A DNA stretch of 10,620 nucleotides from Bordetella parapertussis (GTDB lineage: Bacteria > Pseudomonadota > Gammaproteobacteria > Burkholderiales > Burkholderiaceae_C), in contig CAMDJS010000065.1 in NCBI GenBank assembly GCA_945900685.1, positions 1-10,620 of the forward strand, given 5' to 3'. The position numbers and the translations under genes are program-made. Below the pieces are notes generated by a model. It was not told where the DNA came from, made no database searches, and saw nothing but the letters and a program-made list of their open reading frames with translations. Below, piece by piece: positions 1-7,115 of the stretch (positions are counted from its first letter, which is position 1; every line of letters begins with the position of its first letter).

Positions 1-1050
<1,050 letters not shown>

Positions 1051-1059
1051 GGCTGCCGC

Positions 1060-1713
1060 TCAATCTTGGCGCTCAGCCAGACCGGGCGCCAAGGCGCGCA
1101 AGTCATAGGCCAAGCCTTCGAGTTCGGCATCCATGCGGGCCAGGCGCCGCCCCATCAGGTTGTAAGCCATGACCGCAGGAATGGCCACAGCCAAACCGGC
1201 TGCTGTCATGACCAAGGCTTCCCCGACGGGTTGCGCGACTTTGTCTAAGGTGTATTGACCGGCAACCGCGAGGTTGGTGAGCGCATGAAAAATGCCCCAG
1301 ACCGTGCCCAGTAAACCAACGAATGGCGCTGTAGAGCCGATAGTGGCCAACATGTCTTGCCCCCATTGCAAACGCGCACGAACAGTTTGCAATGCTTCAC
1401 GCAAATGCCGGGTCAACTGGTCTTCAAGACCTGCCAGAGACGACAATCCGTTGTTTGGCGCATGGCTGATCGCTTGCAACAAAGGCAAGAACAGGGCATA
1501 CCGGTCAGCCTGTTGCCAATGGGTTTGCGCTTGGCTCCAATCTGTAGCCTGCCAAAACAAGGCTTTGCAATCAGCCAAGTCCTTGGCAGAGGAATGCAGC
1601 AGCCAGCTTTTATAAAGTATGACCACCCAACTGCCGACCGACATGGCGAGCAGCAGAAAAGTGACCGCGAGACTCACACCATCGGACTGCGCCAAAATGG
1701 CTGTCAAGTTCAT
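1060..1713 (-). CDS. exbB: ExbB/TolQ/MotA-family proton channel protein
   Basis: Inner-membrane proton-channel subunit, 217 residues, partner of the exbD just downstream. Three membrane segments are visible: about 14-36, 123-145 ([20 protein letters not shown]) and 163-185. The third carries Glu165 and Thr170 in [19 protein letters not shown], which match the functional Glu and Thr of ExbB helix 3, and Thr137 matches the helix 2 threonine. The long loop between segments 1 and 2 is cytoplasmic in this family. The ATG overlaps the dapB stop as ATGA, which implies translational coupling and fixes the start. ExbB versus TolQ cannot be settled without the rest of a ton or tol cluster; none is in this window. 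Confidence 0.9.
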   Translation of the reverse strand: MNLTAILAQSDGVSLAVTFLLLAMSVGSWVVILYKSWLLHSSAKDLADCKALFWQATDWSQAQTHWQQADRYALFLPLLQAISHAPNNGLSSLAGLEDQLTRHLREALQTVRARLQWGQDMLATIGSTAPFVGLLGTVWGIFHALTNLAVAGQYTLDKVAQPVGEALVMTAAGLAVAIPAVMAYNLMGRRLARMDAELEGLAYDLRALAPGLAERQD

Positions 1714-2552
1714 GCGCTGTGTCCTGAGGGGTTCAAGCCGAGGACATCAAACATATCGAACAAACCATTGCGCTGTTGGGCGAGAAAACGCACCGCGCGC
1801 AAACTGCCTTGCGCATAGGTGCTGCGGCTGGCGGATTTGTGCGTGATTTCTATGCGCTCGCCTTCGGTGGCAAACATCACCGTGTGGTCGCCCACAATAT
1901 CTCCGCCGCGAATGGTGGAAAAACCAATGCTGCCAGCAACACGTTCACCGGTGTGGCCGTAACGCTCGTAAACGGCGCAATCTTTCAATTCACGCCCTTG
2001 TGCATCCGCAATGACTTCGCCCATTTTCAATGCAGTGCCAGAGGGCGCATCGACTTTGTGTTTGTGGTGTGCTTCAATAATTTCAATGTCATAGCCTTCA
2101 CTCAGCGCTTTGGCTGCCATTTGAAGCAACTTGAGCGTGACATTCACGCCCACGCTCATATTGGGCGCCATGACAATGCCTATGTCGCGGCTGGCTGCTT
2201 TGATCTCGGCTTTTTGCGCGTCAGAAAATCCGGTGGTACCAATGACCATTTGCACGCCGAGTTGGCGACACACGGCCAAATGTTGCATGCTGCCTTCAGG
2301 CCGGGTGAAATCGATCAAGACTTGCGCATGCTGGAGTCCGGCTTGCATATCGGAAGTAATCAACACACCGGCCGGTTGACCCAGAAAAGCAGCAGCATCG
2401 ACACCAAGCTGCGGGTTGCCCGGAATGTCCAATGCACCACTGAGTCTGGTGTCCTCGGCCTTCGTGACCGCCTCAATCAACATGCGTCCCATTCGACCAG
2501 TGGCACCAGCAATGGCGATTCGGCGATGGGCGCTGTCAGAGGAAGTGGTCAT
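1710..2552 (-). CDS. dapB: 4-hydroxy-tetrahydrodipicolinate reductase
   Basis: Cytoplasmic NAD(P)H-dependent reductase of the diaminopimelate pathway. It makes tetrahydrodipicolinate for lysine and the peptidoglycan cross-link. The protein has 280 residues, normal for the family. The N-terminal Rossmann fold shows [13 protein letters not shown] (12-24), with the cofactor-binding GxxGRMG motif. The DapB signature [15 protein letters not shown] is at 160-174: His162 and Lys166 correspond to the catalytic E. coli His159 and Lys163, and the SGT stretch binds substrate. The C-terminus [18 protein letters not shown] is typical. It begins 10 bp after bamE and overlaps exbB by 4 bp, so it sits mid-operon. 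The start is the first ATG; seven or eight extra residues before the fold are common. Nothing is abnormal. Confidence 0.97.
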   Translation of the reverse strand: MTTSSDSAHRRIAIAGATGRMGRMLIEAVTKAEDTRLSGALDIPGNPQLGVDAAAFLGQPAGVLITSDMQAGLQHAQVLIDFTRPEGSMQHLAVCRQLGVQMVIGTTGFSDAQKAEIKAASRDIGIVMAPNMSVGVNVTLKLLQMAAKALSEGYDIEIIEAHHKHKVDAPSGTALKMGEVIADAQGRELKDCAVYERYGHTGERVAGSIGFSTIRGGDIVGDHTVMFATEGERIEITHKSASRSTYAQGSLRAVRFLAQQRNGLFDMFDVLGLNPSGHSA

Positions 2553-2562
2553 GGCGGTGGCT

Positions 2563-3117
2563 TTATCGGGCGGGAGATTCCAGCGGCGGGTACTTTTTGC
2601 GCTGGGTGTTGTTCTCCACGACCGGCTCGATCGGTGTCGACGGCGGTGAAGATTGGCGGAATTTTTCTAGCTCTTGCGGCGTGGCTTGCAAGCGCGGCGG
2701 GGGTTGGCGTTCTTCCGGCACAGAAATGCGCTCGGCAAATTCAGCTTCACTGGGCAACTCTTCCGACTCTACTTTGATGAAGACATCATTTTGAAAGAAC
2801 ACAGACAATTTGCGTTGCTGCGGTGGGGTGCCTTTGCGGCGGATGGTGAACGCATAGTCCCAACGGTCCGCATGAAACACACTGGCGATCAAAGGGGTAC
2901 CCAAAATGTCTTTGACCTGATTTCGGTTCATACCCGAGCGCAAAGCCTGCACTTGTTCTTTAGACACAAAATTGCCTTGCACCACTTCAATACGGTAGGG
3001 TGTGACTTTGCGTATGGCGCGAGCCACGGGATCATCCACAATGGCACAAGCTGTCAGCAAAGACAACAGCAGAATCAGACCGCAGCTGCGCGCCATCAGG
3101 GGTTGCGAGGGAGTCAT
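2563..3117 (-). CDS. bamE: Outer-membrane assembly lipoprotein BamE (SmpA/OmlA family)
   Basis: Small outer-membrane lipoprotein that stabilises the BAM complex, which inserts beta-barrel proteins. A lipoprotein signal peptide is visible: a hydrophobic stretch [12 protein letters not shown] ending in a lipobox with the acylated Cys24. The SmpA/OmlA domain follows at about residues 39-118, with [20 protein letters not shown] and the [19 protein letters not shown] block. The protein is 184 residues, much longer than the 113-residue E. coli protein; the extra length is a Pro/Glu-rich tail from about residue 130 that is probably disordered. It is the first gene of the bamE-dapB-exbB-exbD-leuS unit and is divergent from fur. 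The first ATG (3117) has no clear ribosome site, and an internal ATG at 3096 would also leave a valid signal peptide, so the exact start is uncertain. Confidence 0.93.
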   Translation of the reverse strand: MTPSQPLMARSCGLILLLSLLTACAIVDDPVARAIRKVTPYRIEVVQGNFVSKEQVQALRSGMNRNQVKDILGTPLIASVFHADRWDYAFTIRRKGTPPQQRKLSVFFQNDVFIKVESEELPSEAEFAERISVPEERQPPPRLQATPQELEKFRQSSPPSTPIEPVVENNTQRKKYPPLESPAR

Positions 3118-3195
3118 ATGAGGGAATAAGCAGGCTATGATGATTGCATTGTAACGACGGGTGGTGACTCTCTCCCCTTGGTTGTGAAAGGTCCT
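3118..3195. promoter_or_regulatory. Divergent bamE/fur control region
   Basis: This 78-bp gap must hold the promoters for both divergent genes. On the plus strand a good -10 (TATGAT, 3136-3141) has only a weak -35 (GTCATA, 3113-3118) at 17 bp. On the minus strand a good -10 (TACAAT, 3153-3148) has no recognisable -35. Both fall in the centre of the gap, so the promoters would overlap face to face. The stretch around 3136-3153 is loosely like a Fur box but does not match well enough to call one. Confidence 0.4.
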
Positions 3196-3624
3196 ATGCA
3201 GTCCAAAGGCGATTTGAAAAATACCGGTTTAAAAGCCACGCTGCCGCGCATCACGATTCTTGAACTGTTTCAAAAAAGCGGACAGCGGCACATGAGCGCC
3301 GAGGATGTTTACCGTCTCGTGCTCGACGAGCGCGCCGATATCGGACTGGCCACCATCTACCGAGTACTGATGCAGTTTGAACAAGCCGGTTTGCTCAGCC
3401 GCAGTCAGTTTGAAAGCGGCAAAGCGGTTTATGAACTCAATGAAGGTCAACACCATGACCACCTGGTGTGCCTAGACTGCGGACGGGTGGAAGAATTTTT
3501 TGATGCCGAGATTGAAAAGCGCCAGCACGACATCGCCCAAGCCAAGGGCTTTGAAATAGCCGACCACGCTTTAAGTCTGTATGCGCACTGCAAGCGCAGC
3601 CCTTGTCCGCACAAAACCGTCTGA
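3196..3624 (+). CDS. fur: Ferric uptake regulator Fur
   Basis: Iron-responsive DNA-binding repressor that controls iron uptake. The protein has 142 residues from the ATG at 3196. The N-terminal winged helix covers about 1-80 with the recognition-helix region DIGLATIYRVLMQFEQAGLL (48-67). The dimer and metal domain shows HHDH (86-89), the structural zinc pair C92-x2-C95, and a second pair C132-x4-C137 near the C-terminus, the spacing seen in betaproteobacterial Fur. I chose ATG 3196 because GAAAGG lies four bases upstream and the protein then begins in the usual way (…LKNTGLKATLPRITILE). An in-frame TTG at 3178 would add six residues but has no such support. It diverges from bamE and ends head-to-head with hprK with no gap. 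Regulator and operon neighbours are separate transcription units. Confidence 0.96.
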   Translation: MQSKGDLKNTGLKATLPRITILELFQKSGQRHMSAEDVYRLVLDERADIGLATIYRVLMQFEQAGLLSRSQFESGKAVYELNEGQHHDHLVCLDCGRVEEFFDAEIEKRQHDIAQAKGFEIADHALSLYAHCKRSPCPHKTV

Positions 3625-4581
3625 TCAATCTGTTTGGTTGGACTGCATGGCCTCGCGGTGCCGACCGACAAACTTTTCGTAGGTGTCAATTCCGCGCATC
3701 TGCAAGATGGTGTTTCTGACGGCCGCTTCCACCAGCACGGCTATATTTCGACCGGCGACCACCTCTATCACCACCTTGCGAACCGCAATACCCAGCACAT
3801 CTGCGGTCAGCGGTTCGTGCGGCAGACGGTCGTAATCCCGCTCCAAGGTTTCTTTGCGCACCAGATGCACGATCAGCTTCAAGCGCATTTTGCGGCGCAC
3901 CGCTGTTTCGCCAAAAATAGCTTGAATGTCGAGCAAACCAATACCGCGAACCTCAAGCAGGTTTTGCAACAAGGCCGGGCAGCGACCCTCAAGCGTGGTC
4001 TGGTTGATGCGGTACAAATCCACCGCGTCATCAGCGACCAGGCCGTGACCGCGTGAAATCAATTCCAACCCGAGCTCACTTTTACCCAGTCCTGACTCGC
4101 CGGTGATCATCACGCCCATGCCGAGAATATCCATGAACACACCGTGCAATGTGGTGCGGTCGGCAAAATGCTTTGACAAATAGGCGCGCAGCAAATCGAT
4201 GACAAAGGCGGCGGACTCGGTCGTCACAAACATGGGGATTTGCGCTTCCTCGCACAAAGTGAGCATGGCTGCTGTGGGTGTTTGTCCGTCAGCAACAACC
4301 AGCACAGGCGGCACCAAGGTCAAGATGCGCGACACACGCCGCTCACACACCTGCGGGTCTTCATGACTGAGGTAATTCATTTCCCGCTCACCGAGTACCT
4401 GCAAGCGGTAGGGATGTATGTAATTGAGGTAACCCACCAGATCGGCGCCCGAGCGCGCCATGCGCACCGCGACTTCATCAAAATGCCGCTCGGTGGCGTC
4501 TTTGCTAGCCACCCATTGCCAATCCAACTTCTGGCGAAAGTCTTCAAACAGTGCGTCTGCGCTGACGGCGGTGGGTTTCAA
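3625..4581 (-). CDS. hprK: HPr kinase/phosphorylase
   Basis: Bifunctional enzyme that phosphorylates a serine on HPr-type phosphocarriers and removes the phosphate again; in proteobacteria it works with the nitrogen-PTS. 318 residues, normal length. The N-terminal domain covers about 1-135. The kinase domain has the Walker A loop GESGLGKS (161-168), His147 in TTLHGVF, the VADDAV segment (182-187) and the HprK signature [17 protein letters not shown] (208-224). The start is a TTG: its frame is closed by the ptsN TAA only four codons upstream, with no ATG or GTG between, and the resulting N-terminus ([15 protein letters not shown]) matches relatives. The gap to ptsN is 12 bp, so the two are probably coupled. 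Its stop abuts the fur stop from the other strand. The HPr gene itself is not in this window. Confidence 0.96.
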   Translation of the reverse strand: MKPTAVSADALFEDFRQKLDWQWVASKDATERHFDEVAVRMARSGADLVGYLNYIHPYRLQVLGEREMNYLSHEDPQVCERRVSRILTLVPPVLVVADGQTPTAAMLTLCEEAQIPMFVTTESAAFVIDLLRAYLSKHFADRTTLHGVFMDILGMGVMITGESGLGKSELGLELISRGHGLVADDAVDLYRINQTTLEGRCPALLQNLLEVRGIGLLDIQAIFGETAVRRKMRLKLIVHLVRKETLERDYDRLPHEPLTADVLGIAVRKVVIEVVAGRNIAVLVEAAVRNTILQMRGIDTYEKFVGRHREAMQSNQTD

Positions 4582-4593
4582 AGTGAATGCACT

Positions 4594-5061
4594 TTAAACA
4601 GTTTGCACGGATCGCCAATTTGTGATCAGTTGGTGGAGTTCACCCGCATCGCTGCTTTGCTTTAACTGGTCACGCAAACCGCTGTCGCTGAGCATTTCAG
4701 CAATTTCAGACAAGATTTCGAGGTGTTTTTGGGTAGACGCCTCTGGCACCAGCAGGAAGATCATCAGCGACACGGGCTTTTCATCCGGCGCATCAAACCC
4801 GATCGCGTCTGCCAGCAAAAACACCGCAGCAAGCGGTGTTTTCATGCCCTTGATACGGCCATGCGGAATAGCCACGCCGTAACCCAAGCCGGTCGAGCCC
4901 AGCCGCTCGCGCGCGAACAAGCTGTCGGCGACCATGGCGCGATTAAGCCCGTGCAGGTTTTCAAACAGCAAACCGGCTTCCTCGAAAGCGCGTTTTTTAC
5001 TGGTGACATCCACCTGCACAAGTGCTTGGGCAGGGGGTAAAATGGCTGCAAGTCTGTTCAT
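4594..5061 (-). CDS. ptsN: Nitrogen-regulatory PTS enzyme IIA (EIIA-Ntr)
   Basis: Cytoplasmic phosphoacceptor of the nitrogen phosphotransferase system. It does not import sugar but regulates potassium, nitrogen and envelope functions through its phosphorylation state. 155 residues from the ATG at 5061. The active-site histidine is His67 in the block STGLGYGVAIPHGRIKG (56-72), and KHLEILSEIAEMLSD is the second family block. I prefer ATG 5061, which gives MNRLAAILPP as in relatives; a GTG at 5082 in the same frame would add seven residues. Neither has a strong ribosome site. It lies directly before hprK, the common proteobacterial pairing, but a strong terminator separates it from hpf, so it needs its own promoter in the AT-rich stretch upstream. 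Confidence 0.95.
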   Translation of the reverse strand: MNRLAAILPPAQALVQVDVTSKKRAFEEAGLLFENLHGLNRAMVADSLFARERLGSTGLGYGVAIPHGRIKGMKTPLAAVFLLADAIGFDAPDEKPVSLMIFLLVPEASTQKHLEILSEIAEMLSDSGLRDQLKQSSDAGELHQLITNWRSVQTV

Positions 5062-5147
5062 GATTGGGGGCTGATTATGCACCTAGATTCAATGTCAAGC
5101 TAGGGTAAATATTTATTACTTTTATTTTAAAAAATGGGGTTGAAATG
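5062..5147 (-). promoter_or_regulatory. AT-rich upstream region of ptsN, probable promoter
   Basis: Between the hpf terminator and ptsN is an unusually AT-rich stretch (about 5107-5134). A possible sigma-70 promoter on the minus strand is TTTTCA (5151-5146), a 16-bp spacer and TAAAAT (5129-5124); its -35 would lie in the terminator T-run. A perfect TTGACA (5098-5093) is nearby, but the only good -10 (CATAAT, 5079-5074) is just 13 bp away, too close. A 5-bp inverted repeat CCTAG/CTAGG (5082-5086 and 5100-5104) flanks that TTGACA and could be a weak operator. The exact promoter is not settled. Confidence 0.35.
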
Positions 5148-5176
5148 AAAAAACCGCCTGTGTGCAGGCGGTTTTT
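5148..5176 (-). terminator. Intrinsic terminator downstream of hpf
   Basis: CCGCCTG and CAGGCGG form a perfect 7-bp GC-rich stem around a TGTG loop (TGTG on plus, CACA on minus). It is flanked by AAAAAA on one side and TTTTT on the other, so on the minus strand the stem is followed by a run of six T, 17 bp past the hpf stop. The symmetry means it could also stop transcription on the plus strand, but no plus-strand gene reaches it. This is the clearest terminator in the window. Confidence 0.92.
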
Positions 5177-5193
5177 GCGAGTCGTGGCTGGGC

Positions 5194-5529
5194 TCAGTTC
5201 AACAAATCCCGTTTGGTACTGGGATGTTGGTGGTCTTGGATGCGGTCTTTGTGCCGCACCACTTGACGATCGAGTTTATCGACCAGGTCGTCCACAGCGG
5301 CGTACAAGTCTTGGCTCGCGCTTTCAGCAAACAAATCGTTGCCCTTGACATGGATATTGCATTCGGCTCGCTGGCGCTCTTCTTTTTCTTTTTTCTTTTC
5401 TACCGATAACAGGACGCGCACATCGACCACTTGGTCAAAGTGCCGCAAGATGCGGTCTAGTTTCTGGGTGACATAGCCACGCAAAGCTGGCGTGACTTCA
5501 AGGTGATGACCGCTGATCGTTAAATTCAT
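5194..5529 (-). CDS. hpf: Ribosome hibernation-promoting factor, short HPF/RaiA family
   Basis: Small cytoplasmic protein that binds the 30S subunit near the decoding centre and parks ribosomes in an inactive state in starvation or stationary phase. 111 residues, the short single-domain form. The start [24 protein letters not shown] and the later block [35 protein letters not shown] are typical; the middle carries a Lys/Glu-rich stretch [13 protein letters not shown], usual in Comamonadaceae homologues as far as I recall. A strong ribosome site GGAGGG (5540-5535) sits five bases before the ATG, the best in the window. It has its own leader with inverted repeats and its own terminator, so it is probably transcribed alone. 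In many betaproteobacteria rpoN lies just upstream; here an MFS transporter does. Confidence 0.93.
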   Translation of the reverse strand: MNLTISGHHLEVTPALRGYVTQKLDRILRHFDQVVDVRVLLSVEKKKEKEERQRAECNIHVKGNDLFAESASQDLYAAVDDLVDKLDRQVVRHKDRIQDHQHPSTKRDLLN

Positions 5530-5548
5530 AGCAACCCTCCAGACGAAA

Positions 5549-5593
5549 ACCTGTGCTCAATCGCCCAGGCAACATGCCTGAACGGTGACAGGT
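5549..5593 (-). promoter_or_regulatory. Nested inverted repeats in the hpf leader
   Basis: An outer perfect 6-bp repeat (ACCTGT 5549-5554, ACAGGT 5588-5593) encloses an inner perfect 6-bp hairpin (CAGGCA 5566-5571, TGCCTG 5575-5580, three-base loop). In the minus-strand RNA these could form a two-tier stem-loop that ends eight bases before the ribosome site. If the candidate promoter at 5601-5629 is right, the RNA would begin almost exactly at this stem. It could instead be a protein operator. Confidence 0.4.
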
Positions 5594-5600
5594 CAACTCC

Positions 5601-5629
5601 ACTATGCACCGGGTTGGAAAAAAAAGCAA
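5601..5629 (-). promoter_or_regulatory. Candidate hpf promoter
   Basis: On the minus strand TTGCTT (5629-5624) and CATAGT (5606-5601) are 17 bp apart, matching 3 and 4 of 6 consensus sigma-70 bases. The spacing is ideal but the hexamers are mediocre. No -24/-12 sigma-54 site was seen. Confidence 0.3.
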
Positions 5630-5649
5630 ACCCCTTGGTCAATCCGAGG
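5618..5649 (-). terminator. Weak possible terminator after the MFS gene
   Basis: On the minus strand CCTCGG (5649-5644) and CCAAGG (5638-5633) can pair around a five-base loop with one C/A mismatch, and an eight-T run (5625-5618) follows seven bases later. The imperfect stem and the gap make this weak; the T-run is the stronger part. It overlaps the candidate hpf -35. Confidence 0.3.
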
Positions 5650-5683
5650 TCAAGATCAGGGAGATGTGAGCGCCTGCCGTCAA

Positions 5684-6910
5684 TCAGCTGGGCACATGGC
5701 CGGGTTCAGAGGTGTGCATCTTGACCCGTTGAGCCAGCATAAAGGCTAGCAAAGAGGCCGCCACCCCTGCCAATGCACACAGCCAGTAATGGGTGACCTC
5801 ACCCTGCGCATTGCGCTGAATCAGCAGCCCCCCTATCCAAGTGGCCATGCCGATAGACATGGACTGCACCGCGCCGTTCAATGACATGAATGCGCCGCGA
5901 AATTGCGGCTGTGCCGCCGAGGTCAGCAAAGCCATGCCGGGGATCATGCGGGCATTCATAAAGAAAAACAAACTTGCCGATACAAACAGCACAACCGGCA
6001 GCGGCGAGGGTTGCATCAACGTGGTGACGGTCATGGGCACCATGGACAACAGCAACATGCGCTGAAACAGCTTGCGCTTGCCCACCCGGTCGGTCAGCAC
6101 CCCAATCCAACGCGCGGTCAACAGCGTGACGACACCGCCGCTCAAATAAATGAAAGGAATTTCTGTGGGCAACAATATCTTGTTGCTTTGCATGTAAATC
6201 GTGATGTAGGGCACCACTGTGAATGCTGCGAACATCATGGCGGAAGACATGGCCAAGGCGCGCCGGTGGTTTTGGTCTGCCCACACGCCGCGAATGGCGA
6301 ACAAGATATCCTGGCCACGGGCTTGCGCCACATGTTTGTCAAGCCGTGGCAAGCTGACCATGGCGAGCAAGCCGACGACGGCGCAAGCCACTGCGATGGC
6401 AATGAAACTGCTGTGCCAACCGGCATGGTTGGCCAAAAACAAACCGCTGGGCACACCGATCACGGTCGCCAAAGAAAACGAGGTCATCACCAACCCGGTT
6501 GCCCGGCCCCGGCGCTCAAACGGAATCACATCGCCAATCACGGTTTGGGTCATGGCGGACAAAATGCCGCCGAAAGTGCCGGCCGCAATCCGCGCGAGCA
6601 TCAACATGCCGTAGGTCGGTGCCAAGGCACAGCCCAATGTGGTCAAGGCAAACAAAAAATACAACACCAGCAACAGTCGCTTGCGCTCGAATCGATCGAC
6701 AAAAGAGGCGGCCAACAGTCCTGCAATACCTGCGGCAAAAGTGTAGGCAGACACCAGCAAACCGAATTGCGTATCAGTGATGCTGAACAGCTCCGTCAGT
6801 TGCGGGCCCAACGGCATCATGATCATGAAATCGACCACGTGGGTGAATTGAATGCCGGCCAAGGTCAACAAGAGTGCCAGCTCGCGTCTGGGCGTCAGTT
6901 CAGTGTGCAT
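5684..6910 (-). CDS. MFS transporter, DHA1/AraJ-like (drug:H+ antiporter type)
   Basis: Inner-membrane major facilitator superfamily protein of 408 residues with about twelve hydrophobic segments, the usual size. Helix 1 has Asp28 in VVDFMIMMPLGPQL. The loop between helices 2 and 3 carries motif A (ASFVDRFERKR, 68-78), helix 4 the motif B arginine (Arg107 in LMLARIAAGTFGG), and helix 5 a motif C-like GVPSG (152-156), which is typical of exporters. The substrate is unknown; annotation as arabinose or multidrug efflux would only be by family. The start is the first ATG, with GGTGA about six bases upstream. It is divergent from corA across 205 bp and lies upstream of hpf on the same strand, separated by 154 bp with a probable stop signal. 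There is no dedicated regulator next to it. Confidence 0.88.
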   Translation of the reverse strand: MHTELTPRRELALLLTLAGIQFTHVVDFMIMMPLGPQLTELFSITDTQFGLLVSAYTFAAGIAGLLAASFVDRFERKRLLLVLYFLFALTTLGCALAPTYGMLMLARIAAGTFGGILSAMTQTVIGDVIPFERRGRATGLVMTSFSLATVIGVPSGLFLANHAGWHSSFIAIAVACAVVGLLAMVSLPRLDKHVAQARGQDILFAIRGVWADQNHRRALAMSSAMMFAAFTVVPYITIYMQSNKILLPTEIPFIYLSGGVVTLLTARWIGVLTDRVGKRKLFQRMLLLSMVPMTVTTLMQPSPLPVVLFVSASLFFFMNARMIPGMALLTSAAQPQFRGAFMSLNGAVQSMSIGMATWIGGLLIQRNAQGEVTHYWLCALAGVAASLLAFMLAQRVKMHTSEPGHVPS

Positions 6911-6954
6911 TCAAGTTCACCCGATAAACCGCAGACTTTAACAGCCGCTCATAT

Positions 6955-6985
6955 TTGTCACATGTAGATGCCATAATTGTCTAAT
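6955..6985 (+). promoter_or_regulatory. Candidate corA promoter
   Basis: TTGTCA (6955-6960) and TCTAAT (6980-6985) each match 5 of 6 sigma-70 bases, but the spacer is 19 bp, longer than ideal. A start near 6992 would place the whole structured leader in the transcript. For the divergent MFS gene I saw no convincing promoter; the minus-strand hexamers TAGACA and GTGACA lack well-placed -10 partners. Confidence 0.35.
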
Positions 6986-6991
6986 CACATG

Positions 6992-7076
6992 CAATGGAGC
7001 AACCTCCTTGGAAACCTACCCTAGTTGGTAGCTTTCGGTTCAATGGCAACAGGCCGGACGGAATCGAAAGCGTACC
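6992..7076 (+). ncRNA. Candidate structured 5' leader of corA (cis-regulatory RNA)
   Basis: Three elements can be paired by hand. (1) CAA-T-GGAG (6992-6999) with CTCC-TTG (7004-7010), seven pairs, one bulge, four-base loop. (2) A long stem, 7027-7041 with 7061-7076: 15 pairs including one G-T wobble, with the single bulge G7072; its 19-base cap holds a smaller hairpin GGC/GCC (7045-7047 and 7053-7055). (3) A competing stem CTACC (7016-7020) with GGTAG (7027-7031), which takes the bases forming the foot of stem 2. The cap also contains ATGGCAA, complementary to the corA start region. I do not recognise a named riboswitch class. The pairing is directly visible; function is inference. Confidence 0.5.
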
Positions 7077-7115
7077 TCACCTTTTCATCCGCCCAATCAC
7101 GCACTGAGAATTGCC

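Noticed and set aside
1776..2777. A 333-residue open frame on the plus strand opposite dapB and bamE
   Set aside because: It is antisense to two well-recognised genes, its translation has no family features, and no ribosome site or promoter supports it.
3134..3153. A possible Fur box in the bamE/fur gap
   Set aside because: TGATGAT resembles half of the consensus, but the other half does not match, so autoregulation by Fur is not supported by sequence alone.
5348..5400. A/T-rich tract in hpf encoding a Lys/Glu-rich stretch, considered as a slippage or frameshift site
   Set aside because: The reading frame is intact through it, the encoded segment fits the family, and no alternative product would follow a shift.
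5903..6967. A 354-residue open frame on the plus strand opposite the MFS gene
   Set aside because: The translation is rich in His, Gln and Gly with no hydrophobic core, as expected for the complement of a membrane-protein gene; the MFS frame has all its motifs.
7015..7045. tRNA-like phrases (AGTTGGTAGC like a D-arm, GGTTCAAT like a T-loop) upstream of corA
   Set aside because: The two phrases are only about six bases apart, leaving no room for an anticodon arm, and no acceptor stem exists. The same bases are explained by the leader stems.
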